Program-made: the position numbers and the translations under genes
Shown: piece by piece, positions 16,979-25,511 of the stretch
Position numbering within the stretch: the stretch's first letter is position 1
How the letters are laid out: each line of letters opens with the position of its first letter
Assembly: GCF_003851545.1 (NCBI RefSeq)
Contig: NZ_BHVX01000005.1
Location: forward strand, 186,001 to 250,000
Direction of reading: 5' to 3'
Length of the DNA stretch: 64,000 nt
Source of the DNA: Ralstonia sp. SET104
Lineage (GTDB): Bacteria > Pseudomonadota > Gammaproteobacteria > Burkholderiales > Burkholderiaceae
Notes under the pieces: model-generated
Database searches by the model: none
Seen by the model: only the letters and a program-made list of their open reading frames with translations
What the model was told of the DNA's origin: nothing

Positions 16979-18490
16979 TTAGATGCCGCCCATGCAGAGG
17001 TACTTCAATTCCAGATATTCGTCGATGCCATAGACCGAACCCTCACGGCCCAGGCCCGATTGTTTGATGCCACCAAACGGCGCCACCTCGTTCGAGATAA
17101 GCCCCGTGTTGATGCCGACCATCCCGTATTCAAGCTGCTCGGCCACGCGCCAGATGCGGCCGATGTCGCGGCTGAAGAAGTACGAGGCGAGGCCGAATTC
17201 GGTGTCGTTGGCCAGACGCACGACTTCTGCCTCGTCCTGGAACTTGAAGATGGCGGAGACGGGGCCGAACGTTTCCTCGCGCGCGATCAGCATCTCGGGC
17301 GTGGCGTCGGCCAGCACGGTGGGTTCGACAAAGCGTTGCGAGCCGAAGCCCTGCATCAGCTTGCCGCCAGCGGTCACGCGCGCACCCTTCTGCGTCGCGT
17401 CGCTGATATGGCGCTGCACCTTCTCCACGGCCTGATCGTCAATCAGCGGGCCTTGCACCACGCCCGTATCAAAGCCGTTGCCGACCTTGATGCCGCGCAC
17501 CTTGGCCGAGAGCTTTTCGACAAACGTGTCGTACACCGAGGCATGCACGTAGAAGCGGTTCGTACACACGCAGGTCTGGCCCGCGTTGCGATACTTTGAC
17601 TGCACCGCCCCTTCCACAGCCGCATCGATGTCCGCATCGTCGAACACGATGAACGGCGCATGGCCGCCAAGCTCCAGCGCAACCTTCTTCACCGTTGGCG
17701 AGCACTGCTCCATCAGGATGCGGCCCACCGGCGTCGAACCGGTGAACGACAGGTGCCGCACGATCGGCGATTCGCACAACGCCTTGCCGATGGCGATCGA
17801 GCGATCCGCATCGCCCGTCACCACGTTGACCACGCCCTTGGGAATGCCCGCGCGGTGCGCCAGTTCGGCCATTGCCAGCGCAGAGAGCGGCGTCTGTTCG
17901 GCCGGCTTGATGACGATGGTGCAGCCTGCGGCCATCGCCGGCGCCACTTTGCGGGTGATCATCGCCAGCGGGAAGTTCCACGGCGTGATGGATGCGCACA
18001 CGCCCACCGGCTGCTTGAGCACGACCATGCGCTTGTCGCGCCAAGTGCTGGCCATCACGTCGCCCGAGACGCGCTTGGCTTCTTCGGCAAACCACTCGAT
18101 GAACGATGCACCGTAGACGATTTCGCCCTTGGCTTCGGCCAGCGGCTTGCCTTGCTCGGCGGTCATCAGCGCGGCGAGGTCATCTGCGTTGGCGATGAGC
18201 AGGTCGAACCAGCGGCGCATCAGGCCGGCGCGTTCCTTGCCGGTCAATTCTCGCCAGGCCGGCCATGCCGCGTTGGCGGCGTCGATGGCGCGCAGCGTTT
18301 CCGCATGGCCCAGGTTGGCGACGTCGGCCAGATGCGTGTTGGTGGCGGGGTCGTAGACGGGAAAGGTGGCTCCGTCTGCCGCACCAACCCATGCGCCATC
18401 CACATAGGACTGCGTTTTGATGAGGGTGCGGTCTTTGATGCGCTCCAGCGCGTTGGCGCCGGTGCGGGAGGAGTCGAGTGCTTCGGCCAT
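16979..18490 (-). CDS. gabD: NAD(P)-dependent succinate-semialdehyde dehydrogenase
   Basis: 503 residues of the aldehyde dehydrogenase superfamily, subgroup GabD. It oxidises succinate semialdehyde to succinate, completing GABA or 4-hydroxybutyrate use. Key motifs: TPWNFPLAMITRKVAPAMAAGCTIVIKPAEQTP (cofactor), LELGGHAPFIVFDDAD with the general base Glu, and NAGQTCVCTNRFYV with the catalytic Cys. The ATG at 18490 (MAEALDSS) is chosen because GGAG lies six bases before it; an ATG four codons upstream lacks a site. A strong hairpin lies immediately upstream. Neighbouring acetoacetyl-CoA synthetase suggests a C4 metabolism cluster, possibly linked to 4-hydroxybutyrate polymers (inference). Confidence 0.9.
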   Translation of the reverse strand: MAEALDSSRTGANALERIKDRTLIKTQSYVDGAWVGAADGATFPVYDPATNTHLADVANLGHAETLRAIDAANAAWPAWRELTGKERAGLMRRWFDLLIANADDLAALMTAEQGKPLAEAKGEIVYGASFIEWFAEEAKRVSGDVMASTWRDKRMVVLKQPVGVCASITPWNFPLAMITRKVAPAMAAGCTIVIKPAEQTPLSALAMAELAHRAGIPKGVVNVVTGDADRSIAIGKALCESPIVRHLSFTGSTPVGRILMEQCSPTVKKVALELGGHAPFIVFDDADIDAAVEGAVQSKYRNAGQTCVCTNRFYVHASVYDTFVEKLSAKVRGIKVGNGFDTGVVQGPLIDDQAVEKVQRHISDATQKGARVTAGGKLMQGFGSQRFVEPTVLADATPEMLIAREETFGPVSAIFKFQDEAEVVRLANDTEFGLASYFFSRDIGRIWRVAEQLEYGMVGINTGLISNEVAPFGGIKQSGLGREGSVYGIDEYLELKYLCMGGI

Positions 18491-18506
18491 GGCGTTCTCC
18501 ATAAGG

Positions 18507-18531
18507 AAGGCGGGCCGGAGGGGCCCGCCTT
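18507..18531. terminator. Strong inverted repeat between ubiD and gabD
   Basis: A perfect 10-bp stem (AAGGCGGGCC / GGCCCGCCTT) with a five-base loop ends 17 bp before the gabD ATG. A T-run follows it only on the plus strand (TTTTAG), where no gene ends. On the minus strand it could attenuate read-through from ubiD or mask the gabD leader. Role uncertain. Confidence 0.45.
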
Positions 18532-18610
18532 TTAGATGCAGCAGTCGCTTAACTCGCTAAGAATAACCGAACGACCGTTCGCTCGCAGCGTGGCCCGCCA
18601 GTCCTTATGG

Positions 18611-20122
18611 CTATTGGAACAAGGTGTCCCACATGGTGTCGACCCTGGCTTTGACGGCGGCATCCATGACAATGGGCTGGCCCCATTCGCGCGTGGTTTC
18701 GCCGGGCCATTTATTGGTGGCGTCGATACCCATCTTGGAGCCCAAGCCCGAAACAGGCGAGGCGAAATCGAGATAGTCGATGGGCGTGTTTTCTACCATC
18801 ACCGTGTCGCGCGCCGGGTCCACGCGGGTGGTGATCGCCCAGATCACTTCCTTCCAGTCGCGCAGATTCACGTCGTCGTCCACCACCACGATGAACTTCG
18901 TATACATGAACTGCCGCAGGAAGCTCCACACGCCAAACATCACGCGCTTGGCGTGACCGGCGTACTGCTTCTTCATGCTGACCAGCGCCATGCGGTAGCT
19001 ACAGCCCTCGGGCGGCAGATAGAAATCCGCAATCTCCGGAAACTGCTTCTGCAACAGCGGCACGAATACTTCGTTGAGCGCCACGCCCAGCACCGCGGGC
19101 TCATCGGGCGGCTTGCCTGTATACGTGGAGTGATAGATCGGATCGCGGCGCATCGTAATGCGCTCGACCGTGAACACGGGGAACCAGTCCTGCTCGTTGT
19201 AATAGCCGGTGTGATCGCCGAAGGGGCCTTCGAGTGCGTGCTGATAGCCGCTCGGGTGCGTCGGGTCTGGCTGGATGTGGCCTTCGAGGATGATCTCGGC
19301 GCCAGCCGGCACTTGCAGTTGCGCCTGTGCGAGCGAGGGTGTCAGGCAGGTGGCCAGCTCGGTACGGCTGCCTCGCAGCAGACCCGCGAACTGATATTCA
19401 GACAGCGTATCTGGCACCGGCGTCACCGCGCCGAGGATGGTGGCCGGGTCCGCACCCAGCGCCACGGCAATCGGAAACGGCTGACCAGGATTGGCAATGG
19501 CGTGCTCGCGGAAGTCCAGCGCGCCGCCCCGGTGCGCCAGCCACCGCATGATGACTTGGTTGCGGCTGATCACCTGCTGGCGATAGATGCCGAGGTTTTG
19601 CCGCTTCTTGTGCGGCCCGCGCGTGATGACCAGCCCCCACGTGACGAGCGGTGCCGCATCGCCCGGCCAGCATGTCTGCACGGGAATGCGTGCGAGATCC
19701 ACATCATCGCCTTCCCACGCGATCTCCTGGCACGCCGGCGACGACACCTTGCGTGGCGCCATATCCCACACAGCTTTGGCCATGGTCCACAGCTTGCCGG
19801 CTTCACGCAGACCGCGCGGCGGCTCAGGCTCTTTCAATGCAGAGAGCAGACGCCCCACGTCACGCAACTCGTCAAGCGACTCCGCTCCCATGCCTAGCGC
19901 CACACGGCGCGTGGTGCCGAACAGATTGGCGAGCACCGGCATGTCGTACTTCTGTGCACCGTCCACTGGCTGCTCGAACACCACCGCGGGGCCCTCGGCG
20001 CGCAGCAGGCGGTCACAGACTTCGGTCATTTCCAGGCGCGGCGACACCGGCTGGCGCACGCGACGCAGTTCGCCCGTGCGTTCCAGTTGGGCGAGAAAGT
20101 CACGTAAGTCTCTGTATTGCAT
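18611..20122 (-). CDS. ubiD: UbiD-family 4-hydroxy-3-polyprenylbenzoate decarboxylase
   Basis: 503 residues, full length for UbiD, the prenylated-FMN-dependent decarboxylase of ubiquinone synthesis. It opens [22 protein letters not shown], the standard start. It contains the conserved [27 protein letters not shown] stretch and [20 protein letters not shown], which carries the catalytic acidic residues. It needs a UbiX partner, not encoded in this window. GDFAST-like final segments ([19 protein letters not shown]) match the family. The ATG at 20122 has no clear ribosome site. A motif close to CTTTACCTTTGGTT lies just ahead of the start and recurs ahead of the aminotransferase gene. Confidence 0.93.
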   Translation of the reverse strand: MQYRDLRDFLAQLERTGELRRVRQPVSPRLEMTEVCDRLLRAEGPAVVFEQPVDGAQKYDMPVLANLFGTTRRVALGMGAESLDELRDVGRLLSALKEPEPPRGLREAGKLWTMAKAVWDMAPRKVSSPACQEIAWEGDDVDLARIPVQTCWPGDAAPLVTWGLVITRGPHKKRQNLGIYRQQVISRNQVIMRWLAHRGGALDFREHAIANPGQPFPIAVALGADPATILGAVTPVPDTLSEYQFAGLLRGSRTELATCLTPSLAQAQLQVPAGAEIILEGHIQPDPTHPSGYQHALEGPFGDHTGYYNEQDWFPVFTVERITMRRDPIYHSTYTGKPPDEPAVLGVALNEVFVPLLQKQFPEIADFYLPPEGCSYRMALVSMKKQYAGHAKRVMFGVWSFLRQFMYTKFIVVVDDDVNLRDWKEVIWAITTRVDPARDTVMVENTPIDYLDFASPVSGLGSKMGIDATNKWPGETTREWGQPIVMDAAVKARVDTMWDTLFQ

Positions 20123-20660
20123 GGAGATTTTGTAACCAAAGGTAAAGTGAGTCCGCTGTCACGCGGAGGGCATGGCCCGCCGAACGGTTGCCCGAGCGCG
20201 ATTTTTTTGGTGTAGGCGGGGTGGCCGCGATTGTACGACCAAAACCCCATGGCAGCCTGATGACAGAACGCATCGCAGGTCAGCCAGTCCCAACAACGGG
20301 GGTCTGATCATAACTTTTAGATATGAAAAACAACTTCTTTATGATTGACTTGGAATAACGCGCTTCCTACAATCCAATCCGATCTGCTAATTGTTGCAAC
20401 GCAACATATTTTTGGCTAATGCCTTCGCCCAACTCTCATGCGTGTGAGGGGCGACACCAGAGCACATCAGCATCGCTGCGGGACGTGACCTCCCCAAGGA
20501 CACGGCCCGCATTTCTCTGGGCACTAGGGGAGTGCCCCCAACAGATGCCGGCTGACTGCAACAGCGCGGCATCCTTACTAAAAACCGTTGCGATTCGAAA
20601 CGCACGGCGCCATGCAAAAGAAAGGCGTCTAGCGAATCTGCGCAGCGGACGGAGGTAAGT
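20123..20660. other. Divergent intergenic region with leader structures
   Basis: 538 bp between ubiD (minus) and the lytic transglycosylase gene (plus). It holds a plus-strand promoter near 20345-20373, then about 290 nt of leader with at least two perfect hairpins (20392-20406 and 20519-20537). No open frame in the leader looks coding. The ubiD side carries no promoter I can defend. Confidence 0.5.
20345..20373 (+). promoter_or_regulatory. Likely sigma70 promoter of the lytic transglycosylase transcript
   Basis: TTGACT (20345-20350) and TACAAT (20368-20373) are spaced by 17 bp and sit in an AT-rich stretch within otherwise GC-rich DNA. Each box differs from consensus at one base. The start of transcription would be near 20380, about 280 nt before the ATG. 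Confidence 0.6.
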
Positions 20661-21851
20661 ATGAACGGTTGGAAAACCCTTCATTCTTCCGGGATCGGAT
20701 CGGCGCTGCAACGCCGGCTCGTTGCCCCGGTTGGCCGCCGCCTCGCGCGTGCAGGTCAAGTTGCGCTGCCTCGTAAGCTGCGCATGGAGTTGAACGCAGG
20801 GGGCGCTGCCGCGTCCCGCAATGAGTTGCATCCGGGCGTACTGCTGGTGTTCCGCAGCGGGCATGTCGTGCTCAATAGCATCGGCTTGCTGGCGGTGGCC
20901 GCCGCAGTTGCACTCTCGCTCAATGGCGAGTGGCGTGCCACGGTCGCTCAACGCGTGCTGCATTTCACGCCGGGCGTCGACACCAGTGTCGCCTTGGCCA
21001 ATCCGTCACCCGCGATTGCGGCTGGCGTGCAACCGGTGGCCTTTGCGCCGACTGCACCATCGGCCGGTACGGGCGCTGCTCAGGCTGTGGCACCCGCCGC
21101 GGCCCAGGGCGGCACGGTTGCGGCTGCCGGTTGGGACACGCTGTCGAAGGTGCCATCCGTGGCCGAGCTGGCTGCGCAGATTCCGAACACGCAAGTCGTC
21201 CGCGACGCGCGTGAGTCGGCGACCACCGGTACCCCGCGTGAGCAGGCGGCCGTGGCCGAGTACATCGCCCGCAAGTACCGTGTGGCGGCCACCGCCACCG
21301 GTCAGTTGGTGAAAGCGGCTTATCAGACTGGCAAGGAAGTCGGCCTGGACCCGCTGCTGATCCTGGGCGTGATGGCCATCGAGTCCAGCTTCAACCCGTT
21401 CGCCGAAAGCGGCATGGGTGCACAGGGCCTGATGCAGGTCATGACCAAGGTCCACCAGGACAAATACGAAGTGATGGGCGGCGTTGGTGCTGCACTCAAC
21501 CCGTACGCCAACATCAAGGTCGGTGCGCTGGTGCTGAAGGATTGCATCGCGCGTGGCGGTTCGATCGAGGGCGGCCTGAAGCTGTATGTTGGTGCGGTTA
21601 CGCAGGGCGATGGCGGCTACGGCGGCAAGGTGCTGCAAGAGCGTTCGCGCCTGCGCATGGTGGCGACGGGGCATCGTTCGCCGATGACCGCAGCGTCGGA
21701 GCGCGAACCGGCGAAGCCGGTGGCAACAGCAACGCCTGTGACCCAGGCCGATGCAAAGACGCAAGCCGCCAAGCCGGCCGACAAGCAACCGGCTGCGGGT
21801 CAGCAGGAAGAGGCGCGCCTGGACGACAAATCCCAACAAGGGCAAGCCTGA
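20661..21851 (+). CDS. Membrane-anchored lytic transglycosylase (SLT domain)
   Basis: 396 residues. A cytoplasmic or leader N-terminus of about 65 residues is followed by one hydrophobic segment (about 69-92, VVLNSIGLLAVAAAVALSL), an Ala/Pro-rich linker, then the SLT fold from about residue 210. The catalytic Glu is residue 241 in VMAIESSFNPFAESGMGAQGLMQVM, and NPYANIKVGALVLKDCI is the family's third motif. It should cleave peptidoglycan glycan strands in the periplasm with anhydromuropeptide release. The C-terminal ~60 residues are Ala/Lys/Gln-rich low complexity. The ATG is set by GGAGGTAAGT just upstream. It stands alone with its own promoter and terminator. Confidence 0.88.
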   Translation: MNGWKTLHSSGIGSALQRRLVAPVGRRLARAGQVALPRKLRMELNAGGAAASRNELHPGVLLVFRSGHVVLNSIGLLAVAAAVALSLNGEWRATVAQRVLHFTPGVDTSVALANPSPAIAAGVQPVAFAPTAPSAGTGAAQAVAPAAAQGGTVAAAGWDTLSKVPSVAELAAQIPNTQVVRDARESATTGTPREQAAVAEYIARKYRVAATATGQLVKAAYQTGKEVGLDPLLILGVMAIESSFNPFAESGMGAQGLMQVMTKVHQDKYEVMGGVGAALNPYANIKVGALVLKDCIARGGSIEGGLKLYVGAVTQGDGGYGGKVLQERSRLRMVATGHRSPMTAASEREPAKPVATATPVTQADAKTQAAKPADKQPAAGQQEEARLDDKSQQGQA

Positions 21852-21876
21852 TCGATCTGCTTTGCTGCGCTATAAG

Positions 21877-21904
21877 AAAGGCCGTCCTTTGGGACGGCCT
21901 TTTT
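21877..21904. terminator. Bidirectional terminator between the transglycosylase and aminotransferase genes
   Basis: An 11-bp perfect stem (AAAGGCCGTCC / GGACGGCCTTT) with a four-base loop is followed by a T-run on the plus strand and a shorter T-rich stretch on the minus strand. It lies between the convergent gene ends. Confidence 0.88.
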
Positions 21905-21927
21905 GTTTGAACAGGGCGTAAGGTGCT

Positions 21928-23112
21928 CTACCGGCCGAACAGCTTGTCGAGCCTTGCGACCGCTTCCTCCAGATGCGACATCGATGTTGCGTACGACAGC
22001 CGGATGTAGTGTTGCGCCGTATGCGGGCCGAAATCCAGCCCCGGCACCAGCACCACGCCCGCGTCATGCAGCATCGACTGGGTAAGGGCGTCGGCGTCAG
22101 CGGCGTGCGGATGGTTCACGCCACGGCAATCGGCGTATACATAGAACGCGCCGTCCGGCTTGACCGGCACCTTGAAACCCAGGGACTCCAGCGCCGGCAC
22201 GATAAAATCGCGGCGGCGGCGGAATTCGGCCTTGCGCTCTTCGTAAATCGCCAACGCTTGCGGCTCGAAGCAGGCGAGCGCTGCGTACTGCGCCACGGCC
22301 GACGCGCAGATGAACAGGTTCTGCGCAACCTTTTCGAACTCAGGCACCAGCTCGGTGGGCGCCACCAGCCAGCCGAGGCGCCAGCCAGTCATGTTGAAAT
22401 ACTTCGAAAAGCTGTTGATCGTGACAACATCATCGCCGAACGACAGCGCAGAGACCGGCGCCTGGTCATACGACAGGCCTTGATAAATCTCATCGACGAT
22501 CGAGAACCCGCCGCGCGCGCGTACCGTGTGCACGATGCGCTGCAACTCGTCCGGCAGGATCGACGTGCCCGTCGGGTTGGACGGGGAAGCCAGCAACACG
22601 CCCTGTGTGCGTTCGCTCCAGTGAGTTTCGACCTGCTCGGCCGTTAACTGAAAGCGTTCTTCGGGGCCCGATGGCACCAGCTTCGCCTCGCCATTGAAGG
22701 CGGCCACGAAGTGCCGGTTGCACGGGTAGCTCGGATCGGGCATCAGCACCTCGCCGCCAATCTCCACCAGCACCGCACACGCCAGCAGGAGCGCAGCCGA
22801 CGCGCCGGCCGTGACGATGATGCGCTCGGGCGCAATATCGAGGCCGTAGGTGGTCTTGTAGTAGCGGGCGATTGCCTGGCGCAGCGGGCGGATGCCCAGC
22901 GCCCCAGTGTATTGCGTGACGCCGCGCCGCATCGCGTCAGCGGCGGCCTGCACGACGGGCTCAGCGGCGGTGAAATCCGGTTCGCCGATGCCCATGTGGA
23001 TGATGCTGCGCCCCGCCAGCTCCAGCTCGCGGGCCTGCTTGGCCAGCTCCATCACGTGAAAGGCGCGGATATTGGCCAGCCGGGCGGCTGTGTGCAGGCG
23101 GTGGGCGTCCAT
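21928..23112 (-). CDS. PLP-dependent class I/II aminotransferase
   Basis: 394 residues, fold-type I aminotransferase of the aspartate aminotransferase group. Motifs include GIGEPDFTAAEPVV, SNPTGTSILPDEL, VDEIYQGLSY, and the PLP lysine in INSFSKYFNMTGWRLGWLV. The conserved C-terminal Arg is in HYIRLSYATS. It may act in aromatic amino acid, alanine or succinyldiaminopimelate metabolism; sequence alone does not say which. The start MDAHRLHTAARLANIRAFHVMEL at 23112 is preferred, with an alternative non-ATG start at 23148. It follows nusB by 54 bp at the end of the riboflavin operon. Confidence 0.88.
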   Translation of the reverse strand: MDAHRLHTAARLANIRAFHVMELAKQARELELAGRSIIHMGIGEPDFTAAEPVVQAAADAMRRGVTQYTGALGIRPLRQAIARYYKTTYGLDIAPERIIVTAGASAALLLACAVLVEIGGEVLMPDPSYPCNRHFVAAFNGEAKLVPSGPEERFQLTAEQVETHWSERTQGVLLASPSNPTGTSILPDELQRIVHTVRARGGFSIVDEIYQGLSYDQAPVSALSFGDDVVTINSFSKYFNMTGWRLGWLVAPTELVPEFEKVAQNLFICASAVAQYAALACFEPQALAIYEERKAEFRRRRDFIVPALESLGFKVPVKPDGAFYVYADCRGVNHPHAADADALTQSMLHDAGVVLVPGLDFGPHTAQHYIRLSYATSMSHLEEAVARLDKLFGR

Positions 23113-23166
23113 CTTTGAGGCGAAACCAAAAGGTAAAGCGAACAGCAAATGCCGACTGTGTCGGAC

Positions 23167-23634
23167 TCAGCGGCGGGCAGCGACCTCGACAGCACGCACC
23201 TGGGCGGCCAGCTTGTCCAGCACGCCATTGACGTACTTGTAGCCTTCCACGCCGCCAAAGGTCTTGGTCAGTTCAACTGCCTCGTTGATCACGACCTTGT
23301 ACGGGATGTCCACGCAGTGCACCAGTTCGTACGCGCCGACCAGCAGAGCGGCACGTTCGACCGGCGACAGCTCGGCGACCGGGCGATCCAGATACGGCGT
23401 GAAGGCCTCGGTGAGCGTGGTTTCTTCGCGGATGGCGCCGTGCAGCAGCGCGTCGAAGTGCGCACGGTCGGCCTTGTTGAAGCCTTGCGCGTCCTGCAGA
23501 TGCGCCTCGACCACGCCCGGGTCGTTGCGATTAAGCAGCCATTGATACAGACCTTGCAACGCCAGTTCGCGCGCACGGCGGCGCGCGCTTTTTGCGGGTG
23601 CCTTGGTCTTGGCTTGGGAATTGTCTTGCGTCAT
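23167..23634 (-). CDS. nusB: Transcription antitermination factor NusB
   Basis: 155 residues, an all-helical RNA-binding protein that with NusE (S10) recognises boxA in rRNA operons. The start [21 protein letters not shown] and the C-terminal [32 protein letters not shown] are the family's two strongest motifs. A Lys/Ala-rich N-terminal tail of about 20 residues precedes the fold. The gene lies 27 bp after ribH on the same strand; ribH-nusB is a widely conserved pair. Confidence 0.95.
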   Translation of the reverse strand: MTQDNSQAKTKAPAKSARRRARELALQGLYQWLLNRNDPGVVEAHLQDAQGFNKADRAHFDALLHGAIREETTLTEAFTPYLDRPVAELSPVERAALLVGAYELVHCVDIPYKVVINEAVELTKTFGGVEGYKYVNGVLDKLAAQVRAVEVAARR

Positions 23635-23661
23635 GGGAAAAGCCTTTGCGCGAGGGCGCGC

Positions 23662-24162
23662 TTATTCATTCTCGCCGTCGTCTTCCTGGCCGTGGTCCTG
23701 CAGACCGTCGAGGTCGTTGGTCAGGTTGGCCATTTCAACGGCGGTACGGGCGCAGTCGCGACCCTTTTCGCGCGTACGGGCGTGGGCCTGTGCATCGGTG
23801 TCGGTGGTCAGGATGCCATTGGCGATGGCGATGTTGAAGTCCAGGCCCACGCGCGTGATGCCGGCGCCCGATTCGTTGGACACCAGCTCGAAGTGGTACG
23901 TCTCGCCGCGGATAACCGCGCCCAGGGCGATCAGCGCATCGAACTGGCCCGATTCGGCCATCTTCTGCAATGCCAGCGGAGCTTCCAAGGCGCCCGGCAC
24001 GGTCACCAGCAGCACGTCTTCGCCGGCCACGCCGAGTTGTTCCAGCTCAGCGACGCAGGCTTCGCGCAGCGCTTCGCATACGGGTTCGTTAAAGCGTGCC
24101 TGGACGATGCCGATACGCAGGCCTTCGCCGTTGAGATTGGTCGGGTAGAAGCCGTGGTCCAT
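23662..24162 (-). CDS. ribH: 6,7-dimethyl-8-ribityllumazine synthase
   Basis: 166 residues. RibH condenses 5-amino-6-ribitylamino-uracil with dihydroxybutanone phosphate, the step before riboflavin synthase, and forms large oligomers. Visible are [35 protein letters not shown], and [20 protein letters not shown] with the catalytic His after the Glu-Thr-Tyr. [14 protein letters not shown] is the usual C-terminal motif (Thr/Asp in place of Glu-Asn). An acidic tail (EDDGENE) extends beyond the fold. Operon position between ribBA and nusB is standard. Confidence 0.96.
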   Translation of the reverse strand: MDHGFYPTNLNGEGLRIGIVQARFNEPVCEALREACVAELEQLGVAGEDVLLVTVPGALEAPLALQKMAESGQFDALIALGAVIRGETYHFELVSNESGAGITRVGLDFNIAIANGILTTDTDAQAHARTREKGRDCARTAVEMANLTNDLDGLQDHGQEDDGENE

Positions 24163-24244
24163 GGTGTGTTCCGGTTGGGGGTTGCTTGTCAGACAACATC
24201 AGAAAAAGAAAGCCGACGCGGCAGGCTTGGCTGCCGCGAGAAAT

Positions 24245-25384
24245 TTAATGCGTGGCGGTGGATGAAGCCGATGTGACGTCCGGCGCATCTGCCATCGACT
24301 GATACGCGGTCACTTCCAGATCGTAGCCAGTCATGCTCGGCAACTTGAGCGGCGAGGCGAGCACACGCATCTTGCCCACGCCCACCTCTTTGAGGATTTG
24401 CGCGCCGATACCGTAGATGCGTGGATCGGGTTTGGTGCGCGGGCGCTCGTGCGGTGCGTCCAGCGCGGTGAACTGGGTGAACAGGCGGTCTGCCGAATCG
24501 CCGCAGTTGAGCAGCACGACTACGCCGGTCGGGGCGGCTTGCACGGCGCGCAGGGCAGCGGGCACGCTCCACGAGTGCGTGGTGCGCTGACATTCCAGCA
24601 GATCGAGCACCGATAGCGGTTCATGCACGCGCACCAGTGTCTCGGTGTCCGGCGTGGGCGTGCCCTTGACCAGTGCCAGATGGGCGCGGCCGGCAGCGCG
24701 ATCGCGGAAGGCGACAGCGTGGAACGTGCCGAACTGCGTTTCCATCGTGCGCTCGCCGACGCGCTCGACGATGCTTTCGGTGCGGCTGCGGTATTGGATC
24801 ATGTCGGCAATCGTGCCGATCTTCAGGCCGTGCTTCTTGGCGAACTCCACCAGGTCCGGCAAGCGCGCCATGGTGCCGTCGTCCTTCAGGATCTCGCAGA
24901 TCACGGCGGCGGGGGTCAGGCCCGCCATCGCGGTCAGGTCGCAACCGGCTTCAGTGTGACCTGCGCGCATCAGCACGCCACCCTTTTGGGCGCGCAGCGG
25001 GAAGATGTGGCCCGGATTCACCAGGTCAGCCGGTTTGGCGTTCTTGGCGGCGGCCACCTGGATGGTGCGTGCGCGGTCGGCAGCGGAAATGCCGGTGGTC
25101 ACGCCTTCGGCGGCTTCGATCGATACGGTGAAGTTGGTGCCGAACTGCGTACCGTTGCGGCTGGCCATCATCGGCAGGTCGAGCTGGTCGCAATGCTCTT
25201 CTGTGAGCGTCAGGCACACCAGGCCGCGCGCGTGCGTGACCATGAAGTTGATGGCTTCCGGCGTGACGAAGTCGGTCGCCAGGATCAGGTCGCCCTCGTT
25301 CTCACGGTCTTCCTCATCGACCAGGATGACCATTCGGCCGGCGCGGATTTCGGCAATGATTTCTTCGACTGTGGCGATCGACAT
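24245..25384 (-). CDS. ribB: 3,4-dihydroxy-2-butanone-4-phosphate synthase with degenerate GTP cyclohydrolase II domain
   Basis: 379 residues. The N-terminal half is a complete RibB: DEEDRENEGDL (acidic metal loop), THARGLVCLTL, and RAGHTEAGCDL. It makes dihydroxybutanone phosphate from ribulose 5-phosphate. The C-terminal half keeps the RibA fold outline (LVRVHEPLS..., RIYGIGAQILKEVGV), but the zinc-cysteine cluster and GSLRCDCG-type segment of active cyclohydrolase II are absent, replaced by VLDLLECQRTTHSW. It is thus likely a RibBX-type protein lacking cyclohydrolase activity. Start MSIATVEEII is chosen; ATG at 25432 would add 16 residues. A 7-bp stem hairpin lies at 25485-25506 in the 127-bp gap after ribE. 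A separate ribA is needed elsewhere. Confidence 0.9.
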   Translation of the reverse strand: MSIATVEEIIAEIRAGRMVILVDEEDRENEGDLILATDFVTPEAINFMVTHARGLVCLTLTEEHCDQLDLPMMASRNGTQFGTNFTVSIEAAEGVTTGISAADRARTIQVAAAKNAKPADLVNPGHIFPLRAQKGGVLMRAGHTEAGCDLTAMAGLTPAAVICEILKDDGTMARLPDLVEFAKKHGLKIGTIADMIQYRSRTESIVERVGERTMETQFGTFHAVAFRDRAAGRAHLALVKGTPTPDTETLVRVHEPLSVLDLLECQRTTHSWSVPAALRAVQAAPTGVVVLLNCGDSADRLFTQFTALDAPHERPRTKPDPRIYGIGAQILKEVGVGKMRVLASPLKLPSMTGYDLEVTAYQSMADAPDVTSASSTATH

Positions 25385-25511
25385 GGCGTAGCAGGGGTGC
25401 GCGCCGCCGGCCAACTCCCGCAAATCTGTCATGTTGGGGGCCGTGCGACTGCGTAAATGGGAAGCCCGCTATTGTACGCCAAGGTGGCCCCAAGCCAGTG
25501 GGGCCATCGGC

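Noticed and set aside
25385-25511. FMN riboswitch ahead of ribBA
   Set aside because: The leader has a short hairpin (25485-25506), but the conserved FMN aptamer pieces are missing and the gap is only 127 bp.
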